DNA from: Mesorhizobium sp.
Lineage (GTDB): Bacteria; Pseudomonadota; Alphaproteobacteria; Rhizobiales; Rhizobiaceae
Direction: 5' to 3'
DNA length: 64,000 bases
NCBI GenBank assembly: GCA_019635735.1
Contig: JAHBYX010000002.1
Location: 620,001-684,000, forward strand
The position numbers and the translations under genes were made by a program. Positions 1-9,074 of this stretch are shown here, piece after piece. The notes under the pieces were generated by a model that searched no databases, was not told the DNA's origin, and saw nothing but the letters and a program-made list of their open reading frames with translations. Each line of letters opens with the position of its first letter. Positions within the stretch are counted from its first letter, which is position 1.

Positions 1-315
1 ACCGCGGGTGGGATCGCCATCGGCGTCTGGCTGCTGTGCGTGCTGATCTACGACATGGCGCTGCTCGGACTGCTCGTCGTCGACCAGGGAAAAACTGTCA
101 GCGGCGGCCTGCTCAACGCGCTGCTGCTCGCCAACCCGACCGACGTCTACCGCTTGCTGAATCTCGGTTCCGGCACCGCGGGAGCCCTGTCCGGCATGGC
201 TGGCGTTGCGGAAAACGCGGCGCTCGGACCGGCAGCCCTGGTCGCGGCCCTCGTCGCCTGGACGCTCGTCCCCCTGACGGCCGCGGCCATGGTGTTTTCG
301 CGGAGGGAACTATGA
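1..315 (+). CDS. nosY: NosY, ABC permease for nitrous-oxide reductase maturation (3' end only)
   Basis: Only the last 104 codons are in the window; the 5' part lies upstream. The visible protein ends with two hydrophobic membrane stretches separated by a loop that includes YRLLNLGS, and finishes SRREL. Its stop overlaps the nosL start (ATGA at 312-315), so the two are translationally coupled. NosY is the membrane subunit of the NosDFY complex, which supports assembly of the copper centres of periplasmic NosZ. The name rests on the conserved order nosY-nosL-nosX seen directly downstream together with the permease character of the fragment. Confidence 0.85.
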   Translation, partial: TAGGIAIGVWLLCVLIYDMALLGLLVVDQGKTVSGGLLNALLLANPTDVYRLLNLGSGTAGALSGMAGVAENAALGPAALVAALVAWTLVPLTAAAMVFSRREL

Positions 316-860
316 AGTTGCGTCTCGCACTGGCCATTTCCGCCCTGGTCCTGCTTGCCGCGTGCAGCGGCGAGTCGGGCCTGGAGGCCCCCAAGCCCCA
401 GACTCTGACCTCGGAGGCGATCGGCCGCTATTGCGGCATGAACGTGCTGGAGCATCCCGGCCCGAAGGGGCAGATCATGCTCGGGCAGATCCCCGAGCCG
501 ATATGGTTCTCGTCCGCCCGCGACGCGGTCGCCTTCACCATGCTTCCGGAAGAGCCGAAGGACATTTCGGCGATCTACGTCTCCGACATGGCCAGCGCGC
601 CGAGCTGGGAGGAGCCTGGCCCGGCCAACTGGATCGATGCGCGGCAGGCCTTCTACGTCATTGGAAGCACGATGCGCGGCGGCATGGGCGCGCCGGAGAC
701 GGTGCCGTTCTCGACTGAGGCCGCGGCCGCCCGGTTCGCAGGCGACAATGGCGGGCAGGTCGTCTCGTTCGCCGACATCCCCCGCGACTACGTCCTGGGC
801 ACGGGTGAGACGGGAGCGACGGGTAACCCCACGCCGGAAATCACCGGCGCAACAGACTAG
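312..860 (+). CDS. nosL: NosL, copper-binding outer-membrane lipoprotein
   Basis: A 182-residue protein with a lipoprotein signal peptide (lipobox LAAC, Cys18) followed by the NosL signature region: a CGM motif near residue 38 and further conserved stretches (YVSDMA, AFYVIGS, GGMGAPE, PFS). NosL is a periplasmic Cu(I) chaperone that helps deliver copper to NosZ. The ATG at 312 overlaps the nosY stop and gives an intact lipobox, which decides the start. The gene is followed after 10 bases by nosX, so the tail of a nosDFYLX operon is intact here. Confidence 0.93.
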   Translation: MKLRLALAISALVLLAACSGESGLEAPKPQTLTSEAIGRYCGMNVLEHPGPKGQIMLGQIPEPIWFSSARDAVAFTMLPEEPKDISAIYVSDMASAPSWEEPGPANWIDARQAFYVIGSTMRGGMGAPETVPFSTEAAAARFAGDNGGQVVSFADIPRDYVLGTGETGATGNPTPEITGATD

Positions 861-870
861 GAGGCGCGAC

Positions 871-1848
871 ATGGCCCATCTGCTCGACCGTCGCCGTTTC
901 ATCTCCATCGCCGCGTCCGCAGCCGGCATGGCGCTGCTGCCGTCCGGCGCAATGGCGAAGGGCATGCACACGGTAGCCTGGGAGGGACATGCGCTTGGCG
1001 CGGCGGCGCGAATGACACTCCATCATCCGGACAGGCGGGCCGCCGAGGAGCTGATCAGGCAAGCGGTCGTGGAGACGGAACGGCTCGAGCGGATCTTCAG
1101 TCTCTACCGCCCGGACTCGGCCCTGTCGGAGCTGAACCGGGTCGGCGCGCTCGCGATGCCGCCGGCGGAACTCGTGGCCGCCCTCGAAACGAGCCGCGAC
1201 GTCTGGAGCCTGACCGGTGGGGCATTTGACCCGACTGTCCAGCCTCTCTGGACGCTGCTGGCGGACCATTTCGGCGGTGCTGAGCCCGACCCGTCGGGCC
1301 CGCCGCGGGAGCGGCTCGGCGAGGCTCTTCAGCGCGTCGGTCTCGACAAGGTGGCGTTCAGCGCCAGCCGCGTTGCCTTCGCCCGCGCGGGCATGGCCCT
1401 GACCCTCAACGGCATCGCCCAAGGGTTCATCACCGATCGGATCGTCGATCTGCTGCGGCGCGGCGGCGTGACGAAGACCCTCGTCGACATGGGCGAAATC
1501 CGGGCAATCGGAACCCGGCCCGACGGCTCGCCCTGGACGGTAGGTATCGAAGACCCGCGTCACGAAGGCGGCCTGGCCACGGTGCTGGAGGTGGAGGACA
1601 TGGCCGTCGCGACCTCCAGCGGCGAGGGATTCCGTTTTGATGCCGCCGGCCGTTTCAACCACCTGATCGACCCCCGCAGCGGACTCGGCGCAGGCCGCTA
1701 CCGGAGCGTCGCCGTCGTCGCCCCGGACGCAGCCGCAGCCGACGCGTTCTCGACGGCCTTCAGCCTGCTGGAGTCGAACGAGGTGGCCAACGTCGTCGAA
1801 CGGCGGCCAGGCCTGCAGGCGCATCTCTTCGACAGACAGTCGCCGTAG
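871..1848 (+). CDS. nosX: NosX, ApbE-family FAD:protein FMN transferase
   Basis: 325 residues. It has a twin-arginine signal (RRRFISI followed by a hydrophobic Ala-rich stretch) and the ApbE/Ftp fold motifs: GGAFDPTV near residue 115, LNGIAQGF near 180, GEIRAIG near 207, and FNHLIDPRSG near 262. NosX covalently attaches FMN to the NosR flavoprotein that passes electrons to nitrous-oxide reductase, and acts in the periplasm. A strong GGAGG lies 5 bases before the ATG at 871. It ends the nos operon; no terminator hairpin is obvious downstream. Confidence 0.92.
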   Translation: MAHLLDRRRFISIAASAAGMALLPSGAMAKGMHTVAWEGHALGAAARMTLHHPDRRAAEELIRQAVVETERLERIFSLYRPDSALSELNRVGALAMPPAELVAALETSRDVWSLTGGAFDPTVQPLWTLLADHFGGAEPDPSGPPRERLGEALQRVGLDKVAFSASRVAFARAGMALTLNGIAQGFITDRIVDLLRRGGVTKTLVDMGEIRAIGTRPDGSPWTVGIEDPRHEGGLATVLEVEDMAVATSSGEGFRFDAAGRFNHLIDPRSGLGAGRYRSVAVVAPDAAAADAFSTAFSLLESNEVANVVERRPGLQAHLFDRQSP

Positions 1849-1996
1849 GCGGCTGAGAGCGTACTGCGTCTCATGCAGGGGCTGAGAATCTGACGCGGTG
1901 CGGCCATCCTACAGGATCGACGGCCGTATGATCGCTGTCGTGAGTGTCCGGGCCACGTGCTAAGATCACTGGCGGAGCCGCGAAGCGTCTCTGCGG

Positions 1997-2950
1997 CTAG
2001 CGGATAGTGGCTGCCGCGCGGCGCAGGGCCCGGCGGGCGGCGGTCTGCGGTTCGGTGCGCGCATCGTCCGCCTCGATGCGGGCAAACAGCCAGTCGATGA
2101 ACACCTTGACGATGGGCGCCTCGGTGAGGTCGTTGCGGCAGGCGACGTAGAAATCGTCGGCGGCCGGCACCGCCAGGTTGAACGGGGCGACGAGTTGGCC
2201 CTTTGCGAGGAGACCCGAGGCGGTGACGGTGTCGCCGAGCGCCACGCCGTGGCCGTGCACGGCTGCCTCGAGCGCCAGGCGCGCGTCGCCCATGCGGTGC
2301 TGGTTGCGCCCGCGCAGCAGGTCGCGCGCATCGGCGGCGGCGAGCCAGGTGTGCCACTCCCGGCCGTCGTCGGCATGCAGGATCGTATGGTCGCCAAGGT
2401 CGCGGATGGTCCGGATCGGACGGTTGTGGATCAGCGTCGGACTGACGACCGGGAACAGGTCGAGCTGGGTCCAGAGTTTTAGCCAGCAATCCGGCCAGTT
2501 GCCGTCGCCGTAGAGGATGCAGACATCGACGTTCGGCGCATGAATCCTGGCCGGGTCGTTCGACGCGTCGAGGGTCAGCCGGATCTCTGGATATTGCGCG
2601 GTGAAGCTGCCGAGCATCGGGATCAACCAGAACGACAGCAGCGCCGGCACACAATTGACAGTCAGCGAGCCGGCACTTGTCGGCCGCGTCATGCGTGCGG
2701 TGGCGGCGGCGATTCCGTCGAAGGCCGACGAGACGGCGGGCAGAAGCTCGGCGCCGTGCGCGGTAAGCCTGAGGCGCTGACCGGTGCGCTCGAACAGCTT
2801 GACGTCCAGCGAGGCCTCGAGCGCCTTGATCTGGTGGCTGATGGCGCCGTGCGTGACGAAAAGCTCGCTTGCCGCTTTGGTGAGGGACCCATGGCGCGCC
2901 GTCGCCTCGAAAGCGCGCAGAGGGTTGAGTGGGGGAAGGCGCTTGGCCAT
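1997..2950 (-). CDS. LysR-family transcriptional regulator, GcvA-like
   Basis: 317 residues with an N-terminal winged helix-turn-helix (SLTKAASELFVTHGAIS, about residues 20-37) and a C-terminal LysR substrate domain of the GcvA subgroup (LPPLNPLRAFEA opening). The ATG at 2950 is preferred to a GTG at 2962, which would add MPHD. It is transcribed away from the ureohydrolase/ABC operon at 3136, the usual arrangement for a LysR regulator and its target, so it probably controls that operon in response to its substrate. The ligand is not known. Confidence 0.88.
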   Translation of the reverse strand: MAKRLPPLNPLRAFEATARHGSLTKAASELFVTHGAISHQIKALEASLDVKLFERTGQRLRLTAHGAELLPAVSSAFDGIAAATARMTRPTSAGSLTVNCVPALLSFWLIPMLGSFTAQYPEIRLTLDASNDPARIHAPNVDVCILYGDGNWPDCWLKLWTQLDLFPVVSPTLIHNRPIRTIRDLGDHTILHADDGREWHTWLAAADARDLLRGRNQHRMGDARLALEAAVHGHGVALGDTVTASGLLAKGQLVAPFNLAVPAADDFYVACRNDLTEAPIVKVFIDWLFARIEADDARTEPQTAARRALRRAAATIR

Positions 2951-3009
2951 GTCGTGCGGCACCGAAGAGTCTTGTTAGTATTTCTCACAAAAAAGCCTCT
3001 GACAATATC

Positions 3010-3039
3010 AATTGCGCTTTCAAAATGATTGCCGCAATT
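3010..3039. promoter_or_regulatory. Inverted repeat in divergent LysR/ureohydrolase promoter region
   Basis: AATTGCG (3010-3016) and CGCAATT (3033-3039) form a perfect 7-bp inverted repeat with a 16-base spacer, in an intergenic strip visibly richer in A/T than its neighbours. LysR regulators bind imperfect dyads of this kind between divergent genes, so this is a candidate operator for the regulator starting at 2950. The assignment is inference; the repeat itself is seen. Confidence 0.45.
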
Positions 3040-3135
3040 TTGCCCAGCACGAAAAAATGCCGAAAAGGTTCGCAGCAAGGTCGCAACGCCCGCGTCGTCC
3101 AGAGGGGCGGGGGGCTGCACAGGGAGAACAGGTCG

Positions 3136-4197
3136 ATGGCGTGGGACTCAGGGAAGCTCGACGCGTTGAAGGCCAAGTATGGCGATAGCCATGGCGGCGA
3201 ACTCTCCGACCCGAAATTCCGCCGCGTCGCCGACAGAATCTTTTCCAAAGGCGGTACCCGGCTCGCACCCTATTCGGGGATTCCGACCTTCCTCGCCGCG
3301 CCCTATCTGCCGGTCGATCCGCAGAACCCGGATTTCGGCGACCTGCAGGTGGCGATGGTCGGCGTGCCGATGGACCTCGGCGTCACCAACCGGACCGGCT
3401 CGCGCTTCGGCCCGCGTGCGTTGCGCACTATCGAGCGCATCGGCCCCTACAATCACGTTCTCGACTGCGCGCCGACGCATGAGCTGCGTGTCGCTGACAT
3501 CGGCGACGTTCCGTTTGCAAGCCGCTACCGGCTCGAGCAGGGCCATGACGACATCGAGCGCTTCATCAACAGGATCGTATATGCCGGCGTGGTGCCGCTT
3601 TCGGTGGGCGGCGACCATTCGATCAGCCATCCGATCCTAAAAGCGGTCGGCAAGAACCGTCCCGTCGGCATGATCCACATCGACGCCCACTGCGATACCG
3701 GTGGCGCCTTCGACCAGACCAAATTCCACCACGGCGGACCGTTTCGGAACGCGGTGCTCGACGGCGTGCTCGACCCGACGCGGACGATCCAGATCGGCAT
3801 TCGCGGCTCGGCGGAATATCTCTGGGAGTTCACCTACGAGTCCGGCATGACGGTGATCCACGCAGAGGAGATTCCCGCTATGGGCATCCAGGCGGTGATC
3901 GCCAGGGCGCTCGAGATCGTCGGCGACGGGCCGACCTATCTCTCCTTCGACATCGACAGTCTCGATCCGGCGTTCGCACCCGGCACCGGCACGCCGGAGG
4001 TTGGCGGTATGACCACGCGGGAAGTTCTCGAGATCCTGCGCGGGTTGAAGGGGGTCAACCTGGTCGGCGGGGACGTGGTCGAGGTGGCGCCGCAATATGA
4101 TGCGACGACCAACACGGCGCATGCGGGCGCGCAGGTGCTGTTCGAAATCCTGAGCCTGATGGTGTTCAGCCCCTTTTTGACCGGCACGGGGCGCTGA
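3136..4197 (+). CDS. Agmatinase/guanidinobutyrase-family ureohydrolase
   Basis: 353 residues of the arginase/ureohydrolase superfamily. All metal-binding motifs are present: GGDHS with His161, DAHCD with Asp183, His185 and Asp187, and SFDIDSLDP with Asp272 and Asp274, so a binuclear Mn (or Ni) centre should form. The substrate loop reads HHGGPF. The family releases urea from a guanidino compound (agmatine, guanidinobutyrate, guanidinopropionate or guanidine); sequence alone does not decide which. It heads an operon with a polyamine-type ABC importer and a nitrilase-type hydrolase, suggesting import and stepwise breakdown of a guanidino or amino compound. Confidence 0.88.
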   Translation: MAWDSGKLDALKAKYGDSHGGELSDPKFRRVADRIFSKGGTRLAPYSGIPTFLAAPYLPVDPQNPDFGDLQVAMVGVPMDLGVTNRTGSRFGPRALRTIERIGPYNHVLDCAPTHELRVADIGDVPFASRYRLEQGHDDIERFINRIVYAGVVPLSVGGDHSISHPILKAVGKNRPVGMIHIDAHCDTGGAFDQTKFHHGGPFRNAVLDGVLDPTRTIQIGIRGSAEYLWEFTYESGMTVIHAEEIPAMGIQAVIARALEIVGDGPTYLSFDIDSLDPAFAPGTGTPEVGGMTTREVLEILRGLKGVNLVGGDVVEVAPQYDATTNTAHAGAQVLFEILSLMVFSPFLTGTGR

Positions 4198-4300
4198 TCG
4201 GCCCGGCCCCGGGCGGGCCATTGAGGCGGGCCGGGCATGGTGATTTACTGAAAGAAACAAGGGAACATGCCGGACAACCGGCGCAACAGAGGAGCGTGAG

Positions 4301-5389
4301 ATGACAACATTGATCAATCGGGGCTTCAGCCGCCGCAGCGTGCTCGGCGCGGGTGTTGCGTTGGCCGGAACGCTGGCCATGCCGGCCGTCCTGCGCGCGC
4401 AGGACAAGTCGCTGAAGGTCGGCGTCTATGGCGGATACTTCAAGGATTCGTTCGACAAGAACATCTTCCCGGAGTTCACCAAGGCGACGGGAATCGCGGT
4501 GGAATCCGTCGCCGAGCCGACCGGCGAGGCCTGGCTCGTGCAGCTTGAACAGGCCGCCAAGGCCGGCCAGGCGCCGGCCGACGTCTCGATGATGTCGCAG
4601 ACCTCGACCATCAAGGGCCAGGCGACCAAGCTCTGGACGCCGCTGGATCCCGCCAAGATCAGGAATTTCGGTGATCTGCTGCCGCAGTTTGTCAGCAAAT
4701 ACCCGGACGGCACGATCGCGGGCATCGGCGCGGTGGCGTGGTACATCACACTTGTCACCAACACCGACACCTACAAGGAAGCGCCGACATCGTGGGCGGC
4801 GCTCTGGGACCCCGCGAACAAGGACAAGCTCGGCTTGCTGGCGCTTGTGTCCAACTCCTTCCTGCTCGAAGTGACGGCCAAGACCTTCATGGGCGGCACC
4901 AACGCGCTCGACACTGAGGAGGGCATCCTCAAGGCATTCGAGAAGCTCGCCGAAGTGAAGCCCAACGTGCGGCTTTGGTATCGCGACGAGGCGCAGTTCG
5001 AGCAGGCGCTGAAGTCGGGCGAGATTCCGATGGGCCAGTACTACCACGATGTGACGGGTCTGGCCGCCGCCGACGGGCAACCGGTGCGCTCCACCTTCCC
5101 GAAGGAAGGCGGCATCCAGGACTCGGGCAACTGGGTGCTTTCCCGCGCGTCGACCAAGGTCGATGAGGCGCACGCCTTCATCGACTATATGAGCCAGCCG
5201 GCGATCCAGGGCCTGATGTCGCGCAAGGTCGGCACAGCGCCGACGCTGAAGCGCGCGGTGCTCGACCTGACGGCGGAAGAGTTCGCCGCCGTCTCGTCGG
5301 AGATCGAGCCGATCCTGCCGCGCTACGATCTCTACACGACGAAGTCGGACTGGCTGAACCAGAAGTGGACCGAACTGATCGCCGGGTGA
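4301..5389 (+). CDS. ABC transporter solute-binding protein, PotD/extracellular family 1 type
   Basis: 362 residues with a twin-arginine-like signal (SRRSVLGAG and a hydrophobic stretch ending LRAQ), then a mature type-II periplasmic binding fold (LKVGVYGGYFKDSF at the mature N-terminus). Such proteins bind spermidine, putrescine or related amines and deliver them to the PotABC-type inner-membrane complex encoded next. It lies 103 bases after the ureohydrolase, whose substrate or a precursor it may bind. A hairpin repeat separates it from the rest of the transporter genes, which may let this subunit be made in excess. Confidence 0.9.
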   Translation: MTTLINRGFSRRSVLGAGVALAGTLAMPAVLRAQDKSLKVGVYGGYFKDSFDKNIFPEFTKATGIAVESVAEPTGEAWLVQLEQAAKAGQAPADVSMMSQTSTIKGQATKLWTPLDPAKIRNFGDLLPQFVSKYPDGTIAGIGAVAWYITLVTNTDTYKEAPTSWAALWDPANKDKLGLLALVSNSFLLEVTAKTFMGGTNALDTEEGILKAFEKLAEVKPNVRLWYRDEAQFEQALKSGEIPMGQYYHDVTGLAAADGQPVRSTFPKEGGIQDSGNWVLSRASTKVDEAHAFIDYMSQPAIQGLMSRKVGTAPTLKRAVLDLTAEEFAAVSSEIEPILPRYDLYTTKSDWLNQKWTELIAG

Positions 5390-5395
5390 GTCTTC

Positions 5396-5445
5396 CTTCT
5401 CCCCGCTTGCGGGGAGAAGTTGGCCCGAAGGGCCGGATGAGGGGC
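5396..5445. repeat. Palindromic intergenic repeat (Rhizobiales type) after the solute-binding gene
   Basis: Two adjacent hairpins: an 11-bp stem (CTTCTCCCCGC, 5396-5406, with its complement at 5409-5419, 2-base loop) and GGCCC-GAA-GGGCC (5422-5434), then GATGAGGGG. A related copy with the same GGCCCGAAGGGCC core lies at 61802-61906. Repeats of this style are common between genes in Rhizobiales. Both copies here follow an ABC solute-binding gene. Confidence 0.85.
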
Positions 5446-5573
5446 CGAACGAAACCCAAAAAGGTTGCTGCCCCTTATCTGCCTGCCGGCATCTTCACCC
5501 GTAAACGAGGAGAAGAGAGCTGCTTCGCCGTCGCTCGTCCTTCCGGGCGATCACCAAAGGACCAACGCCACCC

Positions 5574-6611
5574 ATGTCCGGCCTCTCCGTCAATGACGTG
5601 ACCAAGAAGTTCGGCAGTTTCGCCGCGGTCGATCGTGTGCAGCTTGACGTGCCGCAGGGCACCTTCGTCTGTCTGCTCGGGCCATCCGGCTGCGGCAAGA
5701 CTACGCTTCTGCGCATGATCGCGGGCCTGGAAGTGCCGACCAGCGGCGCCATCGTGCTAGACGGGCAGGACATCACGCAGGTGCCGACGCACAAGCGCAA
5801 TCTGGGCATGGTGTTCCAATCGCTGGCGCTGTTTCCGCATCTCTCCGTTGGCGACAATATCGCCTATGCGTTGCGCATTCGCAGTGCGTCGAAAGCGGCA
5901 CAGAAGGCGCGCGTCGACGAACTCCTGACGATGATCCATCTGGACGGCTTCGCAGACCGGCCGGTTGCCAAGCTTTCAGGCGGCCAGCGCCAGCGCGTGG
6001 CGATCGCGCGGGCGCTCGCGCTGTCGCCGAAACTCTTCCTCCTCGATGAACCGCTGTCGGCACTCGACGCCAAGCTGCGCGAGGCGATGCAGGTGGAACT
6101 GCGACAGCTGCAGCAGCAACTGGGCATCACCACCATCGTTGTCACGCACGACCAGCGAGAGGCGATGACGATGGCCGACCTCGTCGTCGTGATGGGTCAG
6201 GGCAAGATCCGTCAGGCCGCGCCGCCCATCGATATCTACCGGCAGCCGGCGGACTCGTTCGTCGCTGACTTCATCGGCTCGACGAATCTCTTGGAACTTC
6301 GGGCGGACAGCACGGGGCGCGCGACGATCTTCGGCCAGCCGGTGGCCGGGCTGTCGCTTCCCGACGAACTTACCAGGGCACCACTCTCCGTACGGCCCGA
6401 GGACGTCCACGTCACGGCGCCCGGGCATGGCACGATCGATGGAACCGTCACCTTCGTGCGCGACCTCGGTGGTACGATCGAAACATTTGTCCAGGTCGGT
6501 GACAAGACGATCGTCGCCGTTGCGACGCCGCGCGAGCGGCCGGACGTGAAGGCGGGCCAGTCCGTAGGCGTTTCTCTGCCGGCGGCGAGCTGCGTGGTGC
6601 TCAGATCGTGA
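5574..6611 (+). CDS. ABC transporter ATP-binding protein, PotA type
   Basis: 345 residues. The nucleotide-binding domain has Walker A GPSGCGKTT (about 36-44), signature LSGGQRQR, Walker B LFLLDEP and the switch His in VVTHDQ; a C-terminal TOBE-like domain follows (SVRPEDVHV). It powers import by the two permeases that follow. The next gene starts inside its stop region (GTGA at 6608-6611). Spermidine/putrescine/Fe-type family; substrate not determined by sequence. Confidence 0.92.
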   Translation: MSGLSVNDVTKKFGSFAAVDRVQLDVPQGTFVCLLGPSGCGKTTLLRMIAGLEVPTSGAIVLDGQDITQVPTHKRNLGMVFQSLALFPHLSVGDNIAYALRIRSASKAAQKARVDELLTMIHLDGFADRPVAKLSGGQRQRVAIARALALSPKLFLLDEPLSALDAKLREAMQVELRQLQQQLGITTIVVTHDQREAMTMADLVVVMGQGKIRQAAPPIDIYRQPADSFVADFIGSTNLLELRADSTGRATIFGQPVAGLSLPDELTRAPLSVRPEDVHVTAPGHGTIDGTVTFVRDLGGTIETFVQVGDKTIVAVATPRERPDVKAGQSVGVSLPAASCVVLRS

Positions 6612-7462
6612 GACGCGAGCGGCCGCAATCCTTCGCCGACTACACGCCGCTCTTCTTTCCCGGCCTGATGCTGGTCGTCTTCTTCGTGGTGCCGTTTTCG
6701 ACCATGATTGCGGTGTCGTTCTTCAGGCGCGATCCGACGGGTTTCTACACGCGCGATTTCGTGTTCGACAATTATGCGCGGTTCCTCAGCACCTTCTTCG
6801 GCGGCGTTCTCGGCTTCTCGCTGCTGCTCGCCATCGGGGTCGCCATCTGCTGCGTGCTGATCGCGTTTCCGTTCACCTATCTGCTGACGCAGCGGCCGCG
6901 GCGCGTGCAGACGCTGTGGCTGGTGGGGCTGCTGTCCGTGCTGTCCCTGTCCGAGGTCATCATCGGCTTCGCCTGGTCGACGCTTCTGTCGCGCACCGCC
7001 GGCATCACCAATCTGTTCGTCTGGCTCGGCCTGATGGAGGCTCCGGTGGCGCTGCTGCCCTCGGTCTGGGCGGTGCTCATCGGCATGGTCTACCAGGCGC
7101 TGCCCTACACGATCCTGGTGCTCTATCCCGCGCTCATCCGGCTCGACCCGACGCTGCTGGAGGCGGCGCGGACGCTGGGTGCCTCGCCGGTGCGCGCTTT
7201 TCTCAACGTCGTTACGCCGGCGCTCCGCAATACGCTGGTGGCGACGGTGATCATGGTGTTCGTCTTTGCGCTGGGCTCCTATCTCCTGCCGCAGATTCTC
7301 GGCCGGCCGCAGCACTGGACGCTGTCGGTGCTGATCACGGACCAGGCGATCTACCAGTCGAACATGCCGTTCGCGGCTGCAATGGCGGTCTTCCTGGTGC
7401 TGATCTCTCTGGCGCTCGTCGGACTGACGCTCATGATCGGACGCAGGGAGAACGCGACATGA
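6608..7462 (+). CDS. ABC transporter permease, PotB type
   Basis: 284 residues, about six membrane helices, and the permease EAA loop near residues 178-195 (EAARTLGASPVRAFLNV) that docks on the ATPase. It starts with GTG overlapping the stop of the ATP-binding gene and ends in an ATGA overlap with the next permease, so the three are translationally coupled. Works as a heterodimer with the following permease in the inner membrane. Confidence 0.9.
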   Translation: MRRERPQSFADYTPLFFPGLMLVVFFVVPFSTMIAVSFFRRDPTGFYTRDFVFDNYARFLSTFFGGVLGFSLLLAIGVAICCVLIAFPFTYLLTQRPRRVQTLWLVGLLSVLSLSEVIIGFAWSTLLSRTAGITNLFVWLGLMEAPVALLPSVWAVLIGMVYQALPYTILVLYPALIRLDPTLLEAARTLGASPVRAFLNVVTPALRNTLVATVIMVFVFALGSYLLPQILGRPQHWTLSVLITDQAIYQSNMPFAAAMAVFLVLISLALVGLTLMIGRRENAT

Positions 7463-8259
7463 GCGCCTTCCTTCGCCGGCTCTACTTCACAGCGGTCGCA
7501 CTCTTCCTCGCCGCGCCGATCATCGTCGTCGCCGGCGTCTCGGTTAACGAGAAGCAGGACCTGTCCTTTCCGCCCGAGGGTTTCTCGCTCTCCTGGTACG
7601 GCCAGATATTCCTCGATCCCGGCTGGCGCCAGGCACTGTTCGCGTCGGTCGTACTTGCCCTCGCGTCGGCGGCCCTCGCGGTCGCCATCGCGCTGCCGCT
7701 CGCCTGGTTTCTGTGGCGGCGCATCGCGCCGTGGGCGAACGTCTTCCAGATTCTCGGTCTCGCCCCGTTCATCCTGCCGCCGGTCATCACCGCGCTCGGC
7801 CTTCTCACCTTCTGGGCGACGGCGGGCTTCTACGGCCAGCCGTGGACCGCGGTGATCAGCCACGCGATCTTCTTCGTCACGCTGCCGCTGGTCACGCTCT
7901 CGCTCGGCTTCGCCTCGATCGACAGGGCGCTGGTCGAGGCGGCGTCGACCATGGGCGCCGACGATCGCACCGTGCTGAAGACGGTCGTGCTGCCGCTGAT
8001 CCTGCCCTACCTCGTGTCGGGCTATGCCTTCGCCTTCGTGCTGTCGCTTAACGAGTATATCGTCGCCTATATGACGGTCGGCTTCACCATGGAGACGCTG
8101 CCGATCAAGATCTTCAATGCGCTGCGCTACGGCTACACGCCGACCATGGCCTCGGTATCGATCTTCTTCGTGGCGATCGCCGCCCTCGTCTTCGGCCTGA
8201 TCGCGCGATTCGGCGACATCCGCCGGCTGCTCGGCGCACTCTCCTCGGACGGCAACTGA
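7459..8259 (+). CDS. ABC transporter permease, PotC type
   Basis: 266 residues with about six membrane helices and an EAA loop (EAASTMGADDRTVLKTVVLP, about residues 158-177). The ATG at 7459 overlaps the upstream stop. Its own stop overlaps the start of the nitrilase-family gene at 8259, showing that this hydrolase belongs to the transporter operon. Confidence 0.9.
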   Translation: MSAFLRRLYFTAVALFLAAPIIVVAGVSVNEKQDLSFPPEGFSLSWYGQIFLDPGWRQALFASVVLALASAALAVAIALPLAWFLWRRIAPWANVFQILGLAPFILPPVITALGLLTFWATAGFYGQPWTAVISHAIFFVTLPLVTLSLGFASIDRALVEAASTMGADDRTVLKTVVLPLILPYLVSGYAFAFVLSLNEYIVAYMTVGFTMETLPIKIFNALRYGYTPTMASVSIFFVAIAALVFGLIARFGDIRRLLGALSSDGN

Positions 8260-9029
8260 TGAAGCTCGCGGCACTCCAGATGCAGGCACTCGCGGGCGCC
8301 CAGGCGGCCAATCTCGCGCGGATCGAAAGGGCGGCGCGTGATGCGGCATCCTTCGGCGCGGACCTGCTCGCCGTGCCGGAACTGGCGCTGCCCGGCTATG
8401 GCGCGGGCGCGGCAATGGCCGCCCTGGCGGAGACGGCGGACGGCGCGCTGATGGACAGCCTCGCGCAGATCGCCCGCGCAACTGGCGTCGCGATCGTGGC
8501 CGGCTTCGCGGAGAGGGACGGCGCCGATGTCTACAACAGCGCCGTCTTCATCGACGGACGCGGCAACAAGGTCGTTTACCGGAAGTCGCATCTTTACGGA
8601 TCCTACGAGAAGGACCTTTTCCGACCGCAACCGCCCGAAACCCGTCTTTTCGAGGTCGCCGGGCTGAAGCTCGGGATGCTGATCTGCTATGATGTCGAAT
8701 TCCCGGAGAATGTCCGTCGCCTTGCGAAAGCCGGTGCGCAAGGCGTTATCGTGCCGACGGCGCTGCCGGCGGGTGACAACGGCAGCTTCATCGCCGAACA
8801 CATGATCGCGGTTCGCGCTTTCGAGAATCAGGTCTTCGTCGCCTACGTCAACCATTGCGGCAGCGACGCGCTTTTCACCTACGCCGGCCTCAGCCGCATC
8901 GCGGCGCCTGACGGCAGTATGCTCGCTGCGGCCGGCTCGTCGGACGAGGGACTGCTCGTCGCCGAACTCGATCCGGCTGCCTATGCGGCGTCAGCCGAGG
9001 CCAACACCTACTTGCAGGATGCCGGATAA
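8259..9029 (+). CDS. Carbon-nitrogen hydrolase (nitrilase superfamily)
   Basis: 256 residues with the complete catalytic triad of the family: Glu41 in PELALPGYG, Lys109 in YRKSHLYG and Cys143 in LICYDVEFPE. Members hydrolyse amides or carbamoyl groups, for example N-carbamoylputrescine. The coupled position behind a polyamine-type transporter and a ureohydrolase suggests it acts on the imported compound or a breakdown product; the exact amide is unknown. Cytoplasmic, no signal peptide. Confidence 0.88.
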   Translation: MKLAALQMQALAGAQAANLARIERAARDAASFGADLLAVPELALPGYGAGAAMAALAETADGALMDSLAQIARATGVAIVAGFAERDGADVYNSAVFIDGRGNKVVYRKSHLYGSYEKDLFRPQPPETRLFEVAGLKLGMLICYDVEFPENVRRLAKAGAQGVIVPTALPAGDNGSFIAEHMIAVRAFENQVFVAYVNHCGSDALFTYAGLSRIAAPDGSMLAAAGSSDEGLLVAELDPAAYAASAEANTYLQDAG

Positions 9030-9074
9030 GGTCGGGTCAGCGGACGTCGTCTATCTGGGCGTGGCTGGAGAATG

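Noticed and set aside
3040..3135. Guanidine riboswitch in the ureohydrolase leader
   Set aside because: The leader is A/T-rich and lacks recognisable ykkC conserved motifs; only a short inverted repeat, better explained as a LysR site, is present.
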